The position numbers and the translations under genes are program-made. The notes under the pieces are model-generated. The model was not told where the DNA came from. It saw nothing but the letters and a program-made list of their open reading frames with translations, and made no database searches. Below are positions 35,493 to 44,701 of a stretch of DNA of 64,000 bases, in pieces (within the stretch, counting starts at the first letter, position 1; every line of letters begins with the position of its first letter). Source of the stretch: JAFGAV01 sp041479055 (GTDB lineage Bacteria; Acidobacteriota; Aminicenantia; Aminicenantales; JAFGAV01); the NCBI GenBank assembly GCA_963702835.1, contig OY969762.1, positions 1,488,001 through 1,552,000 of the forward strand. The letters run 5' to 3'.

Positions 35493-38147
35493 CTAGTCGA
35501 ACAGATGCAATTGCGCGCCATGTTTCAAGAGGTAGGTCAGGTCGATGTCAATGAACTTCAATTCCAGATTCAATCCGCGCAATTCAACGTTGCGGCTGCC
35601 CGAGGGAGATTTGATAAAATTGCCAGTCTTGGAGTCATATTCCAACGGCAGTTTTTGCGCCGGGGCGCCACTGAGCTCGACGTTCATCTGCAGTAGGCCG
35701 TTCCGGGAATTGAGGCTGATGCGCACCCAGTCATAATTGAAGTCTTTGATCGCCTCTTCCACCAAGGGCTGCCCGCCGGAAAGCACGCTGTTCTTGGTGA
35801 ACTTGAGGTTGCCGCCTATGCCCGGCGTGGTATAGAGGTATCCGTTTTCTACGGCGATTCCGGCATCGCTGAGCAGCACCGGTATACTCCCATTGATCTC
35901 GGCTTCCCCAAAAGCAAAGGGTGAACCGGTCAGGGTGTTCAGCAGGTCGGCGAAGCGTACGCGCTGGCAAGACAAGGTGAAGCGCAGCGGCTCTCCGGCT
36001 CCGGTATAGCGCAGCGGGCTGACTGCGATCCGGCCGCCGCACCAGGCCGCTTCGGCCGATTCGATGGAAATGATGTTTTGCCGCTCGATCATGAATGACA
36101 GACTGCCCTGGGTGAAGAGCAGGTTTCCCAGTTGCAGCCTAGCGAATTGTAGGCGCTGTGCCGGCGCGGAGACGAACTGCTCTAGATCGGTGAAGGAGAG
36201 GGCGCCTGAGAGGCCGGATATGGAGGCGGGCAGGGCCGGAATCTGCAGGGCAGCGTCGCGGACGGAGATGTCCGCGGTTGCCTGAATAGTACCCCCTTGG
36301 CGTGAGCCGTTCGCTAAAAAGCCGATCCGCCCGCCGCCGGATATTCCGGCCAGGAGCGGATGCAACACTTCCAGCTTGGTTGCCGGCGGGATATTTCCTT
36401 CCTCCAGCGCGAGCGAAACGAATGCATCACCGCTGGACGGAGACAGCGTCCCCTTGAAAGTGCAGGCCAGGGAGTCCAGGGGCAACCGGGCGGACCCATC
36501 CAGGAAGTATCCGTTTTTTGTCTGCTCGATACGGCCCCCGATATCCTGCATTCTGATCCCGGCCAGCTGCAGTTCCTTCAAGCTGAAAGAACCGACATCG
36601 ACGGTGTCCAGCGGCTGCGGGCGCCAAGGCAGGTCCAGCTCCAGGCCATCCGCCTGCACCATCGTTTTACCTTTTCCAGAAAGACTCCCGTTTTGCAGAT
36701 GCACCCGGATTTGGCCATCGGTCGGCGGCGCAGGAAAACCAGCCAGACGCCCCTCCGCCCGGATGCGGTCCACTGCCAGGGTCAGATCGTTCCAGCCGAT
36801 TTCAACACGCTGTCCGTCCAGTTGACCGGAAATCTTTGCGCCTTTCCCTTCATCCCGGGCAAGCATGTCCAGGGCTAATTTGTTCCAGCCTGAATGAAGC
36901 CCGTTGCCGGCGATTGTACCCGACCATTGGCTGCGGCCCTCGATCCGCCAATTCCGTGGAAGGGGGAAAGCCTGCAGGTGGAAGTTGCCCAGCAGCGGGA
37001 AAATCGCCGGTTGGCAGTCGAAGGCCTTGAGCAGGGCAGCCGGCCAGAAGCGGCCCCGATAGGAAGCCAGGATTTCCAGGCTTTTTGGAAGGCCGTTCAG
37101 GGTACCGCGAATCATATCGATTTCCAGGGGCTGCCGTTCGGGCTTAACACCGACCACTTCGAAGCCCAGGGCGGCCAGTTCCCCGCCCTGGATGCGGATG
37201 GTGGCCGGGGAGTGCAAGACCAGCAGCCCCGTGTCTTGAGCGGGCAGGGTGGCCTGGAGGTCTATGTTGGTCAGTTTCATCCCGGGCAACAGTTCAGCCC
37301 GGAAATTGTAGGTTCCCGACAGTCGGACATCGGCCCCGGAAGCTTGCACGACCGCCTGGTCTACCCGGATGGCGGCGCGGTCCAGGCCCCAGGATGATAG
37401 CCCGATCTCCGCCTGCAGGGGAATGACGCCGGCAAGGCCGATGCCCTGAAGCTGCCCAAGCCGTGCCAGCACTTCTCCCAGGGGGAATCCGGGGACATCC
37501 AAACGCAGGGTGCCGCTACCCCGCGGGTGCAGCACACCGGTGAGGTGCAGGCTCCGCCCAAGCAGCATACCGTCGATCTCCAGGCCGTATTCTTCCCGGC
37601 CATTCATTTTTTGCATCTGCAGGTCAAGGGACATATCCCAGGCAAGATCGTTGACGACGACACGCAGCCGGGAATGGCGGACGATCAATTCGTTGAAGGG
37701 CAGGGTGGGCTGTGGGCCTGCCGGCAAGCGGGTCAGTTTCTCCAGACCCTTGATCCGCCATCCAGCCTGCCCGCCGGTCACCGTCAGCATCATGCCGGTA
37801 ACAGTCAGCCGGTGGACGCGCCCTTTCAAAATTTGCGGCAGGGAGTAATCGAGCGATAGCCTGGGAATGACAAGGCCATCCCCAGAAGTGTGTATTTCGG
37901 CAATATCCACATGGCTGAAGCCGGCGCGGCGCACCGAGAAGCGGAGGTCACCCAGCCCCGCTTGCCGCGCCTGGGATGAGAGCCATCCTTGCAGCAGCGG
38001 CGTGGCAAATATCAACAGAAGTATGATCGCGGCCAGCAGCAACAGCAAGCCGAGAATCAGGATAAGGCGCCTGCGTTTCACTCCACGATTCCTCTCAACG
38101 CCTTTTTTTTCTGCATTACCTTTTACACCATAGCAAAAATTCGTCAT
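35493..38147 (-). CDS. ydbH: YdbH-family AsmA-like intermembrane lipid-transport protein
   Basis: An 884-aa protein (less if a later start is used). A single N-terminal membrane helix (LILILGLLLLLAAIILLLI) anchors it in the inner membrane; the rest is a long run of amphipathic strands ending in VELRGLNLELKFIDIDLTYLLK, typical of the AsmA/TamB/YdbH group whose members form hydrophobic grooves across the periplasm. The family moves phospholipids to the outer membrane. The first ATG (38147) lacks a Shine-Dalgarno; a GTG at 38081 (VKRRR) has AGAGG upstream and is a good alternative. It heads the ydbH-ynbE-ydbL operon. Confidence 0.87.
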   Translation of the reverse strand: MTNFCYGVKGNAEKKGVERNRGVKRRRLILILGLLLLLAAIILLLIFATPLLQGWLSSQARQAGLGDLRFSVRRAGFSHVDIAEIHTSGDGLVIPRLSLDYSLPQILKGRVHRLTVTGMMLTVTGGQAGWRIKGLEKLTRLPAGPQPTLPFNELIVRHSRLRVVVNDLAWDMSLDLQMQKMNGREEYGLEIDGMLLGRSLHLTGVLHPRGSGTLRLDVPGFPLGEVLARLGQLQGIGLAGVIPLQAEIGLSSWGLDRAAIRVDQAVVQASGADVRLSGTYNFRAELLPGMKLTNIDLQATLPAQDTGLLVLHSPATIRIQGGELAALGFEVVGVKPERQPLEIDMIRGTLNGLPKSLEILASYRGRFWPAALLKAFDCQPAIFPLLGNFHLQAFPLPRNWRIEGRSQWSGTIAGNGLHSGWNKLALDMLARDEGKGAKISGQLDGQRVEIGWNDLTLAVDRIRAEGRLAGFPAPPTDGQIRVHLQNGSLSGKGKTMVQADGLELDLPWRPQPLDTVDVGSFSLKELQLAGIRMQDIGGRIEQTKNGYFLDGSARLPLDSLACTFKGTLSPSSGDAFVSLALEEGNIPPATKLEVLHPLLAGISGGGRIGFLANGSRQGGTIQATADISVRDAALQIPALPASISGLSGALSFTDLEQFVSAPAQRLQFARLQLGNLLFTQGSLSFMIERQNIISIESAEAAWCGGRIAVSPLRYTGAGEPLRFTLSCQRVRFADLLNTLTGSPFAFGEAEINGSIPVLLSDAGIAVENGYLYTTPGIGGNLKFTKNSVLSGGQPLVEEAIKDFNYDWVRISLNSRNGLLQMNVELSGAPAQKLPLEYDSKTGNFIKSPSGSRNVELRGLNLELKFIDIDLTYLLKHGAQLHLFD

Positions 38148-38263
38148 GAATGATAGCAGTCACGATTGCGCCTCGATGATCCCATCCAAGCATCGTGAGG
38201 AAGCATAATGAGGGGATCTGGGCATGTGCGGCGATCGGCAAAAAGGCAGGAACGCCCTGCTGA

Positions 38264-38470
38264 CTATAATCCCAGTTTGGGAACAAAAACGGGAGCGCCG
38301 TCGGCGAAGATGATGTCCTTGCCCGCCAGGTCGGAATACTCCCCTTTCTGGTCGAACCCTAGGAAGCGGCCGTCGCTCCCGGCGCTGGCGATCCGGTAGG
38401 TGTTGTTTTTGGGGTCGATCTGGACGATGAACTTATTCCCCCAGGCATCCGTCTCCTGGGGCTTGGGCAA
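38264..38470 (-). pseudogene. Fragment resembling the C-terminus of a type II/IV pseudopilin
   Basis: The frame reads PKPQETDAWGNKFIVQID, YRIASAGSDGRFLGFD and DIIFADG, the pattern of GspG/PilE-like major pseudopilin C-termini (DxWG, SxGxDG, DI.). The N-terminal membrane helix and prepilin signal are absent; an in-frame stop lies just upstream and the ABC-F gene ends 58 bp away. Only a TTG could start it. I read it as a gene remnant. Confidence 0.5.
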
Positions 38471-38528
38471 ATAATCGAGGCGAAGATGGATAAAGCAGTG
38501 TCAACGGCCTGAACGAGTTTACGATCGG

Positions 38529-40439
38529 CTATTTATTGTCCGGTTTGACATCCAGCGCCGCCAGCTGCTTGTCAAAATCAGCCTTGCGGGATTCGTATTC
38601 AGCCAGGACAGACTCGAGCTCCCGGTAGGCGGTGTTCGCTTCCTCTTGCCGGCGATGGATGGCCTTGGACAGTTCCACGATGCGCTGGCTGTCCTTCAGC
38701 CTTGAGGCCTCGGCCACTTCCAGGTTCATGCGCTCCAGCTCAGCCTCGCCGTTTTCCAGGGCCTTCTCCAGACCCATGATTTTCTTTTCCAATGACTTGA
38801 GAACCTTGGCGCGCTCGGTTTGGAGCTCCGACCTTCGCCTCCGCTCATCCTTCCGGCCGGCCTTGCTTTGGGTATTAGGACGGACTTGTTGAACCGGGCC
38901 TGTCGCCGCTTCCGCCGGCCGGTTCCCCTCCGCCGCGGCCGAAGGCCGGTCCGCCTCCTCCTTCCAGCCCAGCTTGTCCAGGAACCACTGGTAGCCGCCC
39001 TCGAAGACGAAGGCGCCACCTTCTTCGAAGACGATCAAACGCTCGGCCAGGGCGTTGAGGAACATCTCGTTGTGGGTGACCATGATGACCGCGCCCTCGA
39101 AGACGTCCAAAGCCTCCAGCAGCGCGTCGCTCGAATCCATGTCCAGGTGGTTGGTGGGCTCATCGAGAAGCAGGAGGTTGACGGGCGCGGCGATGAGCTT
39201 GGCCAGCATGACCCGGCTTTTCTCTCCGCCGCTCAAGATGCTGATTCTCTTCAAGGCTTCCTCGCCCTCGAACATCATCGAGCCGCTGAGGAAGCGGGCC
39301 TTCTTCTGATCCGCTTCGGGAAGGGCGGCGGCCACCTCATCCAGGACGGTGTTACCCTCGTTCAAGGTCCGGACGTTGGACTGTTCGAAATAGCCGACGG
39401 CCACATTCAGGGGGACTGAGACCCGGCCCTTCCCGGGCTGGAGCACCCCGGCCAGCAGCTTTAGGAGAGTGGTTTTGCCCCGGCCGTTGGGGCCTATGAC
39501 AAAAATCCGGTCCCGGCTGCCGACGGTGATGGTCAAGTCCCGGAAGAGCGGCCGGTCCGGTTCGTAGCCGAAAGAAACCCCCTCCCCGCTCATCACGTAC
39601 TTGCCGTGATAGGTTTTGGGAGTAAAGGCAAAATCGAGCGTGGCGATCTTCTCCAGTTTTTCCTTCTTCCCCATCTTGGCCAGCGTCTTCTTGCGCGACT
39701 CCACCAGGCCCTGGAGCCTGGCGCTGGCCCGGAACTTGGCGATGAAGGCCTCGATCTCCTTGGCCTTCCGCTCGTCGTTGATCCGGGTCTTTTCGTAGGT
39801 CTCCTCGTCCTGGGCGATCTGGGCGTAATACTTGGCCGTGTCGCCGGCGATTTTGCGCACCTTGCGGCGGTGGATTCCCAGGATATGCGTCACCACCCGG
39901 TCCATGAAGCTCCGGTCGTGGGTGATGAGCATGAGCTCGCCGGGCCAGGAGGCCAAGTGCCGGGCCAGCCAGCGGATGGAGGTAATGTCCAGGAAGTTGT
40001 TGGGCTCGTCGAGGAGCAGAAGGTTGGGCTCGGCCAGGAGCACTTTGGCCAGGTTGAGCCGGACCTGAAAGCCTCCGGACAACTCGGCCGGCGGACGCTC
40101 CAGGTCCCGCGGCTCGAAGCCGAGCCCGGCCAGGATCTTCTCCGCCCTCCAGATCTTGTCCGCCTCGGCCGGCGGCAGGCCCAGGGCGGCTTCCTGGAGC
40201 ACGGTCGGCCGGGTGAAGATGAGCTCCTGCCGGACATAGCCCAGAGTGTAGTTCTTGGGCTTGGAGATCGTCCCTTCATCGGGCTCCTCCAGCCCGGCGA
40301 TGAGGCGGAACAGGGTGGACTTGCCGTGGCCGTTGCGGCCCACCACCCCGACCCTCTCCCGGCGGTTGACCTTGAAGCCGATGCGGTCGAAGAGCTGCTG
40401 CCGGCCGTAGCTCTTGGATAAGTTCTCGACGATAATCAT
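38529..40439 (-). CDS. ABC-F family ATPase (ribosome-associated type)
   Basis: A 636-aa soluble protein with two ABC domains. First: Walker A GRNGHGKST, signature LSGGF, Walker B LLLLDEPNNFLDI. Second: GPNGRGKTT, signature LSGGEKSR, LLLLDEPTNHLD. The ~60-residue linker between them has the basic ABC-F interdomain pattern. The C-terminal region (~535-625) is a coiled coil (EKKIMGLEKALENGEAEL). ABC-F proteins act on the ribosome E site or in antibiotic protection; the subgroup (Uup/YdiF/YbiT-like) is not fixed by eye. It is divergent from mtgA. Confidence 0.93.
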   Translation of the reverse strand: MIIVENLSKSYGRQQLFDRIGFKVNRRERVGVVGRNGHGKSTLFRLIAGLEEPDEGTISKPKNYTLGYVRQELIFTRPTVLQEAALGLPPAEADKIWRAEKILAGLGFEPRDLERPPAELSGGFQVRLNLAKVLLAEPNLLLLDEPNNFLDITSIRWLARHLASWPGELMLITHDRSFMDRVVTHILGIHRRKVRKIAGDTAKYYAQIAQDEETYEKTRINDERKAKEIEAFIAKFRASARLQGLVESRKKTLAKMGKKEKLEKIATLDFAFTPKTYHGKYVMSGEGVSFGYEPDRPLFRDLTITVGSRDRIFVIGPNGRGKTTLLKLLAGVLQPGKGRVSVPLNVAVGYFEQSNVRTLNEGNTVLDEVAAALPEADQKKARFLSGSMMFEGEEALKRISILSGGEKSRVMLAKLIAAPVNLLLLDEPTNHLDMDSSDALLEALDVFEGAVIMVTHNEMFLNALAERLIVFEEGGAFVFEGGYQWFLDKLGWKEEADRPSAAAEGNRPAEAATGPVQQVRPNTQSKAGRKDERRRRSELQTERAKVLKSLEKKIMGLEKALENGEAELERMNLEVAEASRLKDSQRIVELSKAIHRRQEEANTAYRELESVLAEYESRKADFDKQLAALDVKPDNK

Positions 40440-40535
40440 TTTTAAAGGTGTTTCATTATATATAAAACACTCATACTTTGCTGTTCAATATAATCCATTG
40501 CGTAACGACCTGGAGAGAACCTATAATCTTCCCCC

Positions 40536-41294
40536 ATGAGAAAATTCCTTAAGCGGTTCCTGCTCGGCCTGCTCCTGCTCGTCTTGGCCGGGCTCCTTTA
40601 TCTGAGCAGCAGCCTGGTCACCCCCCGGCTCGGCTGGCTCAGGGACAAGAATCCTGAGCTGACTTCCTTTCAGAAGCACCGCTTGAATGAATGGCGGGAA
40701 CAGGGCAAGAACAGGAGCATCAAGCTTTACTGGCGGAAGCTTTCCCGCATCTCGCCCTACCTGCAGCAGGCCGTGGTCATATCCGAGGACGACAAGTTTT
40801 GGCAGCACCACGGTTTCGATATGGAGGCCCTGCGCGAGGCCATGAGGAAGAACTGGCAGAAGAAGACTCTCCGCTTCGGGGGCAGCTCCATCAGCCAACA
40901 GCTGGTCAAGAACCTATTTCTCAGCTCCTCGCGGAGCCCGATCCGCAAACTCCGGGAGGCCATCCTCACCTGGCGCCTGGAAAAAGCGCTGTCCAAGAAA
41001 CGCATCCTGGAGCTTTACCTGAACGTGGTCGAATGGGGCGACGGCATCTTCGGGGCCGAGGCGGCGGCCGGCTATTACTACGGCAAAACAGCCGCGGCCC
41101 TGGCCCCCGGGGAAGCTGCCCGGCTGGCCGCCATTTTGCCCATGCCGCGGCGCTACTCCCACGCTGCCTTCCTCCGCTCCAAATACCTGGACCGCCGCGT
41201 GGCCGAGATCAACTATGTTATGGTCCGACGCGGTTTGATCCCGCCTGAAACCGAAGGACAGGTCAACGGTGAAAAAGCGGTCCAGGACAAATAG
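40536..41294 (+). CDS. mtgA: Monofunctional peptidoglycan glycosyltransferase
   Basis: A 252-aa GT51 enzyme. Membrane helix at ~5-28. Catalytic motifs: VISEDDKFWQHHGFD with E84, RFGGSSISQQLVKNLFLS, RKLREAILTWRLEKALSKKRILELYLNVVEWGDGIFGAEAA. It joins lipid II into glycan strands but has no transpeptidase domain. Length is normal for MtgA. It has a weak Shine-Dalgarno and its own short upstream region shared with the divergent ABC-F gene. Confidence 0.95.
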   Translation: MRKFLKRFLLGLLLLVLAGLLYLSSSLVTPRLGWLRDKNPELTSFQKHRLNEWREQGKNRSIKLYWRKLSRISPYLQQAVVISEDDKFWQHHGFDMEALREAMRKNWQKKTLRFGGSSISQQLVKNLFLSSSRSPIRKLREAILTWRLEKALSKKRILELYLNVVEWGDGIFGAEAAAGYYYGKTAAALAPGEAARLAAILPMPRRYSHAAFLRSKYLDRRVAEINYVMVRRGLIPPETEGQVNGEKAVQDK

Positions 41295-41369
41295 CGGTCG
41301 AACAATTTCATGGGCCGATTTTGCCCGACCCGCGCCCGATTGGGTGGCGCCTGAAATCGGCCTTAATTC

Positions 41370-41397
41370 TTGAAATACATGAAGTTCCGAGTATAAT
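41370..41397 (+). promoter_or_regulatory. Predicted promoter for tRNA-Pro(CGG)
   Basis: TTGAAA at 41370, 16-bp spacer, perfect TATAAT at 41392, ending 12 bp before the mature tRNA. Confidence 0.65.
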
Positions 41398-41409
41398 GGA
41401 AGCCCTGGC

Positions 41410-41487
41410 CGGGGAGTAGCGCAGTCTGGCTAGCGCACAGCGTTCGGGACGCTGGGGTCAGGGGTTCAAATCCCCTCTCCCCGACCA
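41410..41487 (+). tRNA. tRNA-Pro (anticodon CGG)
   Basis: Acceptor CGGGGAG/CTCCCCG, D stem GCGC/GCGC, anticodon stem CAGCG/CGCTG with loop TTCGGGA (anticodon CGG at 41445-41447), variable GGGTC, T stem AGGGG/CCCCT with TTCAAAT, discriminator A and encoded CCA. The gap 41488-41605 holds no gene. Confidence 0.97.
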
Positions 41488-41605
41488 TCACCGCCGAAAA
41501 CAGTTCTTCTCACTTTTCCCATATCTTTTAAGATGCAATTCTTTATTCGTGGCGCGCCAAAATCCTTGTCGGGTGGCCTCGAAAAAAAATTGCATCCCAT
41601 CCTGA

Positions 41606-41635
41606 TTGAAGCCTTGCCTGTCCAAGCGCTATAAT
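41606..41635 (+). promoter_or_regulatory. Predicted promoter for the epimerase gene
   Basis: TTGAAG at 41606, 18-bp spacer, TATAAT at 41630, 34 bp before the ATG at 41670. Confidence 0.55.
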
Positions 41636-41669
41636 GGCCTCAAACCTAAAGCGAAAGGAAGGCTGAGCC

Positions 41670-42710
41670 ATGGACAAACACCCCAAGACCATAGAAGACC
41701 TGCGAAGCCTGGACGACCTTATCCTGGTCGCCGGAGCGGGCGGGTTTATCGGCGGCTCTCTGGTCCGCTACCTCCGGGACAAGGGGTTCAGCCGAGTCCG
41801 GGCCGTGGATAAAAAACCCCTGGGCGACTGGTACCAGAGGACGCCGGGCGCGGAGAACCTCTGCCTGGACCTGAGCCGGGAGGAAAACTGCCGCCGAGCC
41901 TGCGAGGGCGCCGTCGAAGTCTATCAGCTGGCCGCCGATATGGGCGGCATGGGCTTCATCGAGCGCTTCCGCATCGAATGCCTGCGCAGTATCCTCATCA
42001 ACACCCACATGATCGAGGCCGCCTACCGGGCCGGCGCCGACCGATACTTTTTCTCTTCCTCGGCCTGCGTTTACAACACCGACCTGCAGAAGGACCCCAA
42101 GGTCCGGGCCCTCAAGGAATCAGACGCTTACCCGGCCATGGCCGAACGGGGCTACGGCTGGGAAAAACTGCTGTCCGAAATGCTCTGCCAGGAGTACCGG
42201 GCCGAGCGCGGCTTCCGGACCTTCATCGCCCGCTTCCATAACGTTTACGGGCCGTGGGGAACCTGGGACGGAGGCCGGGAGAAAGCGCCGGCCGCCCTGT
42301 GCCGCAAAATCATCAAAGCCAAAGATGACGGCTCGCGCGAAATCGAGGTCTGGGGCGACGGCACCCGGACCCGCAGCTACATGTATATCGACGACTGCCT
42401 TAAGGGGATCGACATGATCGTCCACTGCGACGAGCTGACGGCCACCCCCATCAACCTGGGCACCAGCGAGCTCGTCTCGGTGAACGAACTGGTGTCGATC
42501 ATCGAGGAGGTAGCCGGTTTCAAAGTTAAGCGTAAATACGACCTCACCGCACCGCTGGGCGTAGCCGGCCGGAACAGCGACAACACCTTCATCCGCAAGG
42601 TCCTGGGCTGGGAACCGGCCACACACCTCCGGGATGGGGTGGCCAAGACTTACGCCTGGATCGAAGAGCAGTACTACGACCGAAAAGCCGGCAAGAGAAC
42701 GGTCAGCTAG
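41670..42710 (+). CDS. NAD-dependent sugar epimerase, GDP-mannose-3,5-epimerase-like
   Basis: A 346-aa extended short-chain dehydrogenase. Rossmann start ILVAGAGGFIGGSLV, the AADMGGMGFI motif that is distinctive for GDP-mannose 3,5-epimerases, catalytic FSSSACVYN and YGWEK (YxxxK), RFHNVYGPWGTWDGGREKAPAA, and GDGTRTRSYMYIDD. The plant enzyme makes GDP-L-galactose; bacterial relatives take part in surface-sugar synthesis. AAAGGAAGG precedes the ATG. No other sugar genes adjoin it; the nearest is the GT2 gene 8 kb away. Confidence 0.88.
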   Translation: MDKHPKTIEDLRSLDDLILVAGAGGFIGGSLVRYLRDKGFSRVRAVDKKPLGDWYQRTPGAENLCLDLSREENCRRACEGAVEVYQLAADMGGMGFIERFRIECLRSILINTHMIEAAYRAGADRYFFSSSACVYNTDLQKDPKVRALKESDAYPAMAERGYGWEKLLSEMLCQEYRAERGFRTFIARFHNVYGPWGTWDGGREKAPAALCRKIIKAKDDGSREIEVWGDGTRTRSYMYIDDCLKGIDMIVHCDELTATPINLGTSELVSVNELVSIIEEVAGFKVKRKYDLTAPLGVAGRNSDNTFIRKVLGWEPATHLRDGVAKTYAWIEEQYYDRKAGKRTVS

Positions 42711-42742
42711 GGAACCCCAATGGCATCTTCAAGCTTACTCAT

Positions 42743-42840
42743 CACGGGGAGGGGTGGCACGGCGGAGGGGCTCCCCACCCGCGCGCAGCCTAGCGAGCAC
42801 GGATGGGGAGGAGCCGTGACAGGACCCCTCCTCTTCTTGA
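42743..42840. repeat. Dispersed repeat element, copy A (inverted ends)
   Basis: Starts CACGGGGAGGGGTGGCACGG and ends GCCGTGACAGG then ACCCCTCCTCTTCTTGA. The ends form an imperfect inverted repeat (GGGGAGGGGT...CACGGC against GAGGAGGGGTCCTGTCACGGC read from the other strand). The core GCGCGCAGC is shared with copy B. It lies between the epimerase and prsW 3' ends and encodes nothing. Confidence 0.75.
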
Positions 42841-42864
42841 TTGGAATATAAATAAAGAAGATGA

Positions 42865-43593
42865 TTATGAGGATCTTGTGTCCGGACCCTTGCCGGATTC
42901 CGGAGGGAGCTCGTCCTGATGCAGGACTTTCCAGGCGGGGCCGCCGGGCTTGAAGGGCGACTCTTTCACTCGGATACGGATGGCCTTGAGCGAGAAGACA
43001 ATGCCCAGAGCCACCAGCGCTATGGAAAAGAGAACAAGAATGGGGATATTGACGATCAGGAAGAAGTCATAGGCGCCGTGGAGCAAGACCGGAACCACCA
43101 GGGCCAGGGCCAGCATCCCGGCCTTGCGCCTGGCAAAAAATTTCGCCCCGCCGGCGAAGAAACCCATGGTGATGCCGAAGATGGCGTGGGCCGGAACGGC
43201 TAGGAACATCCGGACAATGCCCACGGCCAGGCCTTTATCCAGAACATAATAAATATTCTCCAGGGTGGCGAAACCAAGGCTGATGAAGCCGGCATAGACG
43301 ATCCCGTCGAAGGGTTCATTAATAACAGGCTCGGGATAGAAAAAGGCCATGAACAGAAAATATTTGCACAACTCTTCGGTCAGCCCGACATACAGAAAGG
43401 CCTCCAGCAAGGGACCGGCCTTGCCCAGGAGCATCTCGATGCCGGCCGCCACCAGCACGCTCAGGCTGCCCAGCAGAAAGGCTTTGATCAGCTTGCGGGA
43501 CGGCTCTTTCTCATAGATGTCCCGGGAATAAAGATACAAGGCCAGGGCCAGGCCGGGGGCCACAGCCAGAGCGAGAAGAGTCAAATAGTACAT
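42865..43593 (-). CDS. PrsW-type intramembrane metalloprotease
   Basis: A 242-aa membrane protein with about seven hydrophobic segments. Family motifs: EKEPSRKLIKAFLLG, the Glu pair in GLTEELCKYFLFMAFF, PFDGIVYAGFISLGFATLENIYY, and two His-containing helices (VPAHAIFGITMGFF, LLHGAYDFFLI) that fit the metal site. PrsW of Bacillus cuts the anti-sigma factor RsiW; here the target could be an anti-sigma factor such as the one at 19.3 kb, but that is speculation. It ends the minus-strand group that begins with the CDP-alcohol transferase. Confidence 0.88.
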   Translation of the reverse strand: MYYLTLLALAVAPGLALALYLYSRDIYEKEPSRKLIKAFLLGSLSVLVAAGIEMLLGKAGPLLEAFLYVGLTEELCKYFLFMAFFYPEPVINEPFDGIVYAGFISLGFATLENIYYVLDKGLAVGIVRMFLAVPAHAIFGITMGFFAGGAKFFARRKAGMLALALVVPVLLHGAYDFFLIVNIPILVLFSIALVALGIVFSLKAIRIRVKESPFKPGGPAWKVLHQDELPPESGKGPDTRSS

Positions 43594-43599
43594 GGGCGT

Positions 43600-44697
43600 T
43601 CAATCCTGTCCGATGAGTTCATAATCCAACGATCCCAGCCCGATTTTCTGACCATGCCGGAGCTGGATCGACCAGTCGATGTTGTAGCCGCGCCGGAAAA
43701 TATCCCGGCCGGCGCGCTCAAGCACCAGGTCGGCCGAGGCCTTGTCCAGGGCCAGGGGATCGGTGGAGGCCAGAATCCCGATGTCTTTCACGATCGAGGG
43801 CTGGGCCTCGGCCATGCAGTCGCAGTCTTTGGTGATGTTCAGGAGGAAGTTCAGGTAGGCCGCTTTGTCCCGGAACAGCGTCTGGACAGCATAAGCATAT
43901 TCGGCCATCTTCTCTTGGAGCCGGCCGGCGTCTTCATCCCAGCGCATCTTCACCGCCCCATACTTGCAAACGACCAGACACTCGCCGCAGCCGAGGCACC
44001 CCTCGTCCCGGATGAAGGCGCTGCCCTCTTTCTGGATGATGCACCCGGCCGGACAATAATCCAGGCAGATGCCGCAGTTACGGCAAGCCTTGGGGTTGAT
44101 GCGAGGATGGACGTCGGAATGCTGCTCCAGCTTCCCGGCCCGGGAGGCGCAGCCCATGCCCATATTCTTGACCGCTCCGCCCAGGCCGGCGATGATGTGG
44201 CCGGTGAGGTGGCTGCAGCAGACCAGAAAGTCGGAATGGACGATGGCCGAGCCCAGCTTGGCCTTCCCCACCCGGCTCAGGCCGACCTTGACCTCTTCGC
44301 TGTCCCTGCCGATCAGGCCGTCGGCCATGAGGAGAGGGGCTTCCGCGCTGTCCGCGGAGAAACCGTGGTCCCAAGCCAGCTTGATATGCTCGACGGCATT
44401 CGAGCGGGGGCCGGTATAGAGCGTATTGGTATCGGTAAAAAAAACCCGCCGGGAACGCCGGTTGAGACGATGGACAATACGGACCAGCCATTCCGCCTTG
44501 AGGTGGCCCCGATTGCCCTTCTCGCCGAAGTGCGTTTTCACGGCGACGAAAGAATCCTTTTCGACCTTGTCCTCAAGGCCCAGCCGGAGAAACAGATCTT
44601 CCGCTTTCTTGGCCAGCAGGCCGGCCGGTTCATCGGCCTGGGCCGGAGCGAAATAGACCAGGCTTCGCGGCTTGGCTTCCCGGCTCCTCTTGGTCAC
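43600..44697 (-). CDS. DUF362-type iron-sulfur protein with two 4Fe-4S sites
   Basis: A 365-aa protein. The N-terminal part is DUF362 (FVAVKTHFGEKGNRGHL, VFFTDTNTLYTG, LVCCSHLTGHIIAGLGGAVKNMGMGC). Two ferredoxin motifs follow: CRNCGICLDYCPAGC and CLGCGECLVVCKYGA, enough for two 4Fe-4S clusters. The C-terminus returns to DUF362 (DIGILASTDPLALDKASADLV). The role is unknown; likely electron transfer. The frame is open to 44898, but that part overlaps the aminotransferase. I chose GTG at 44697 (VTKRSREAK), 4 bp after the aminotransferase stop with GGGGGA upstream. Confidence 0.88.
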   Translation of the reverse strand: MTKRSREAKPRSLVYFAPAQADEPAGLLAKKAEDLFLRLGLEDKVEKDSFVAVKTHFGEKGNRGHLKAEWLVRIVHRLNRRSRRVFFTDTNTLYTGPRSNAVEHIKLAWDHGFSADSAEAPLLMADGLIGRDSEEVKVGLSRVGKAKLGSAIVHSDFLVCCSHLTGHIIAGLGGAVKNMGMGCASRAGKLEQHSDVHPRINPKACRNCGICLDYCPAGCIIQKEGSAFIRDEGCLGCGECLVVCKYGAVKMRWDEDAGRLQEKMAEYAYAVQTLFRDKAAYLNFLLNITKDCDCMAEAQPSIVKDIGILASTDPLALDKASADLVLERAGRDIFRRGYNIDWSIQLRHGQKIGLGSLDYELIGQD

Positions 44698-44701
44698 TGC
44701 T

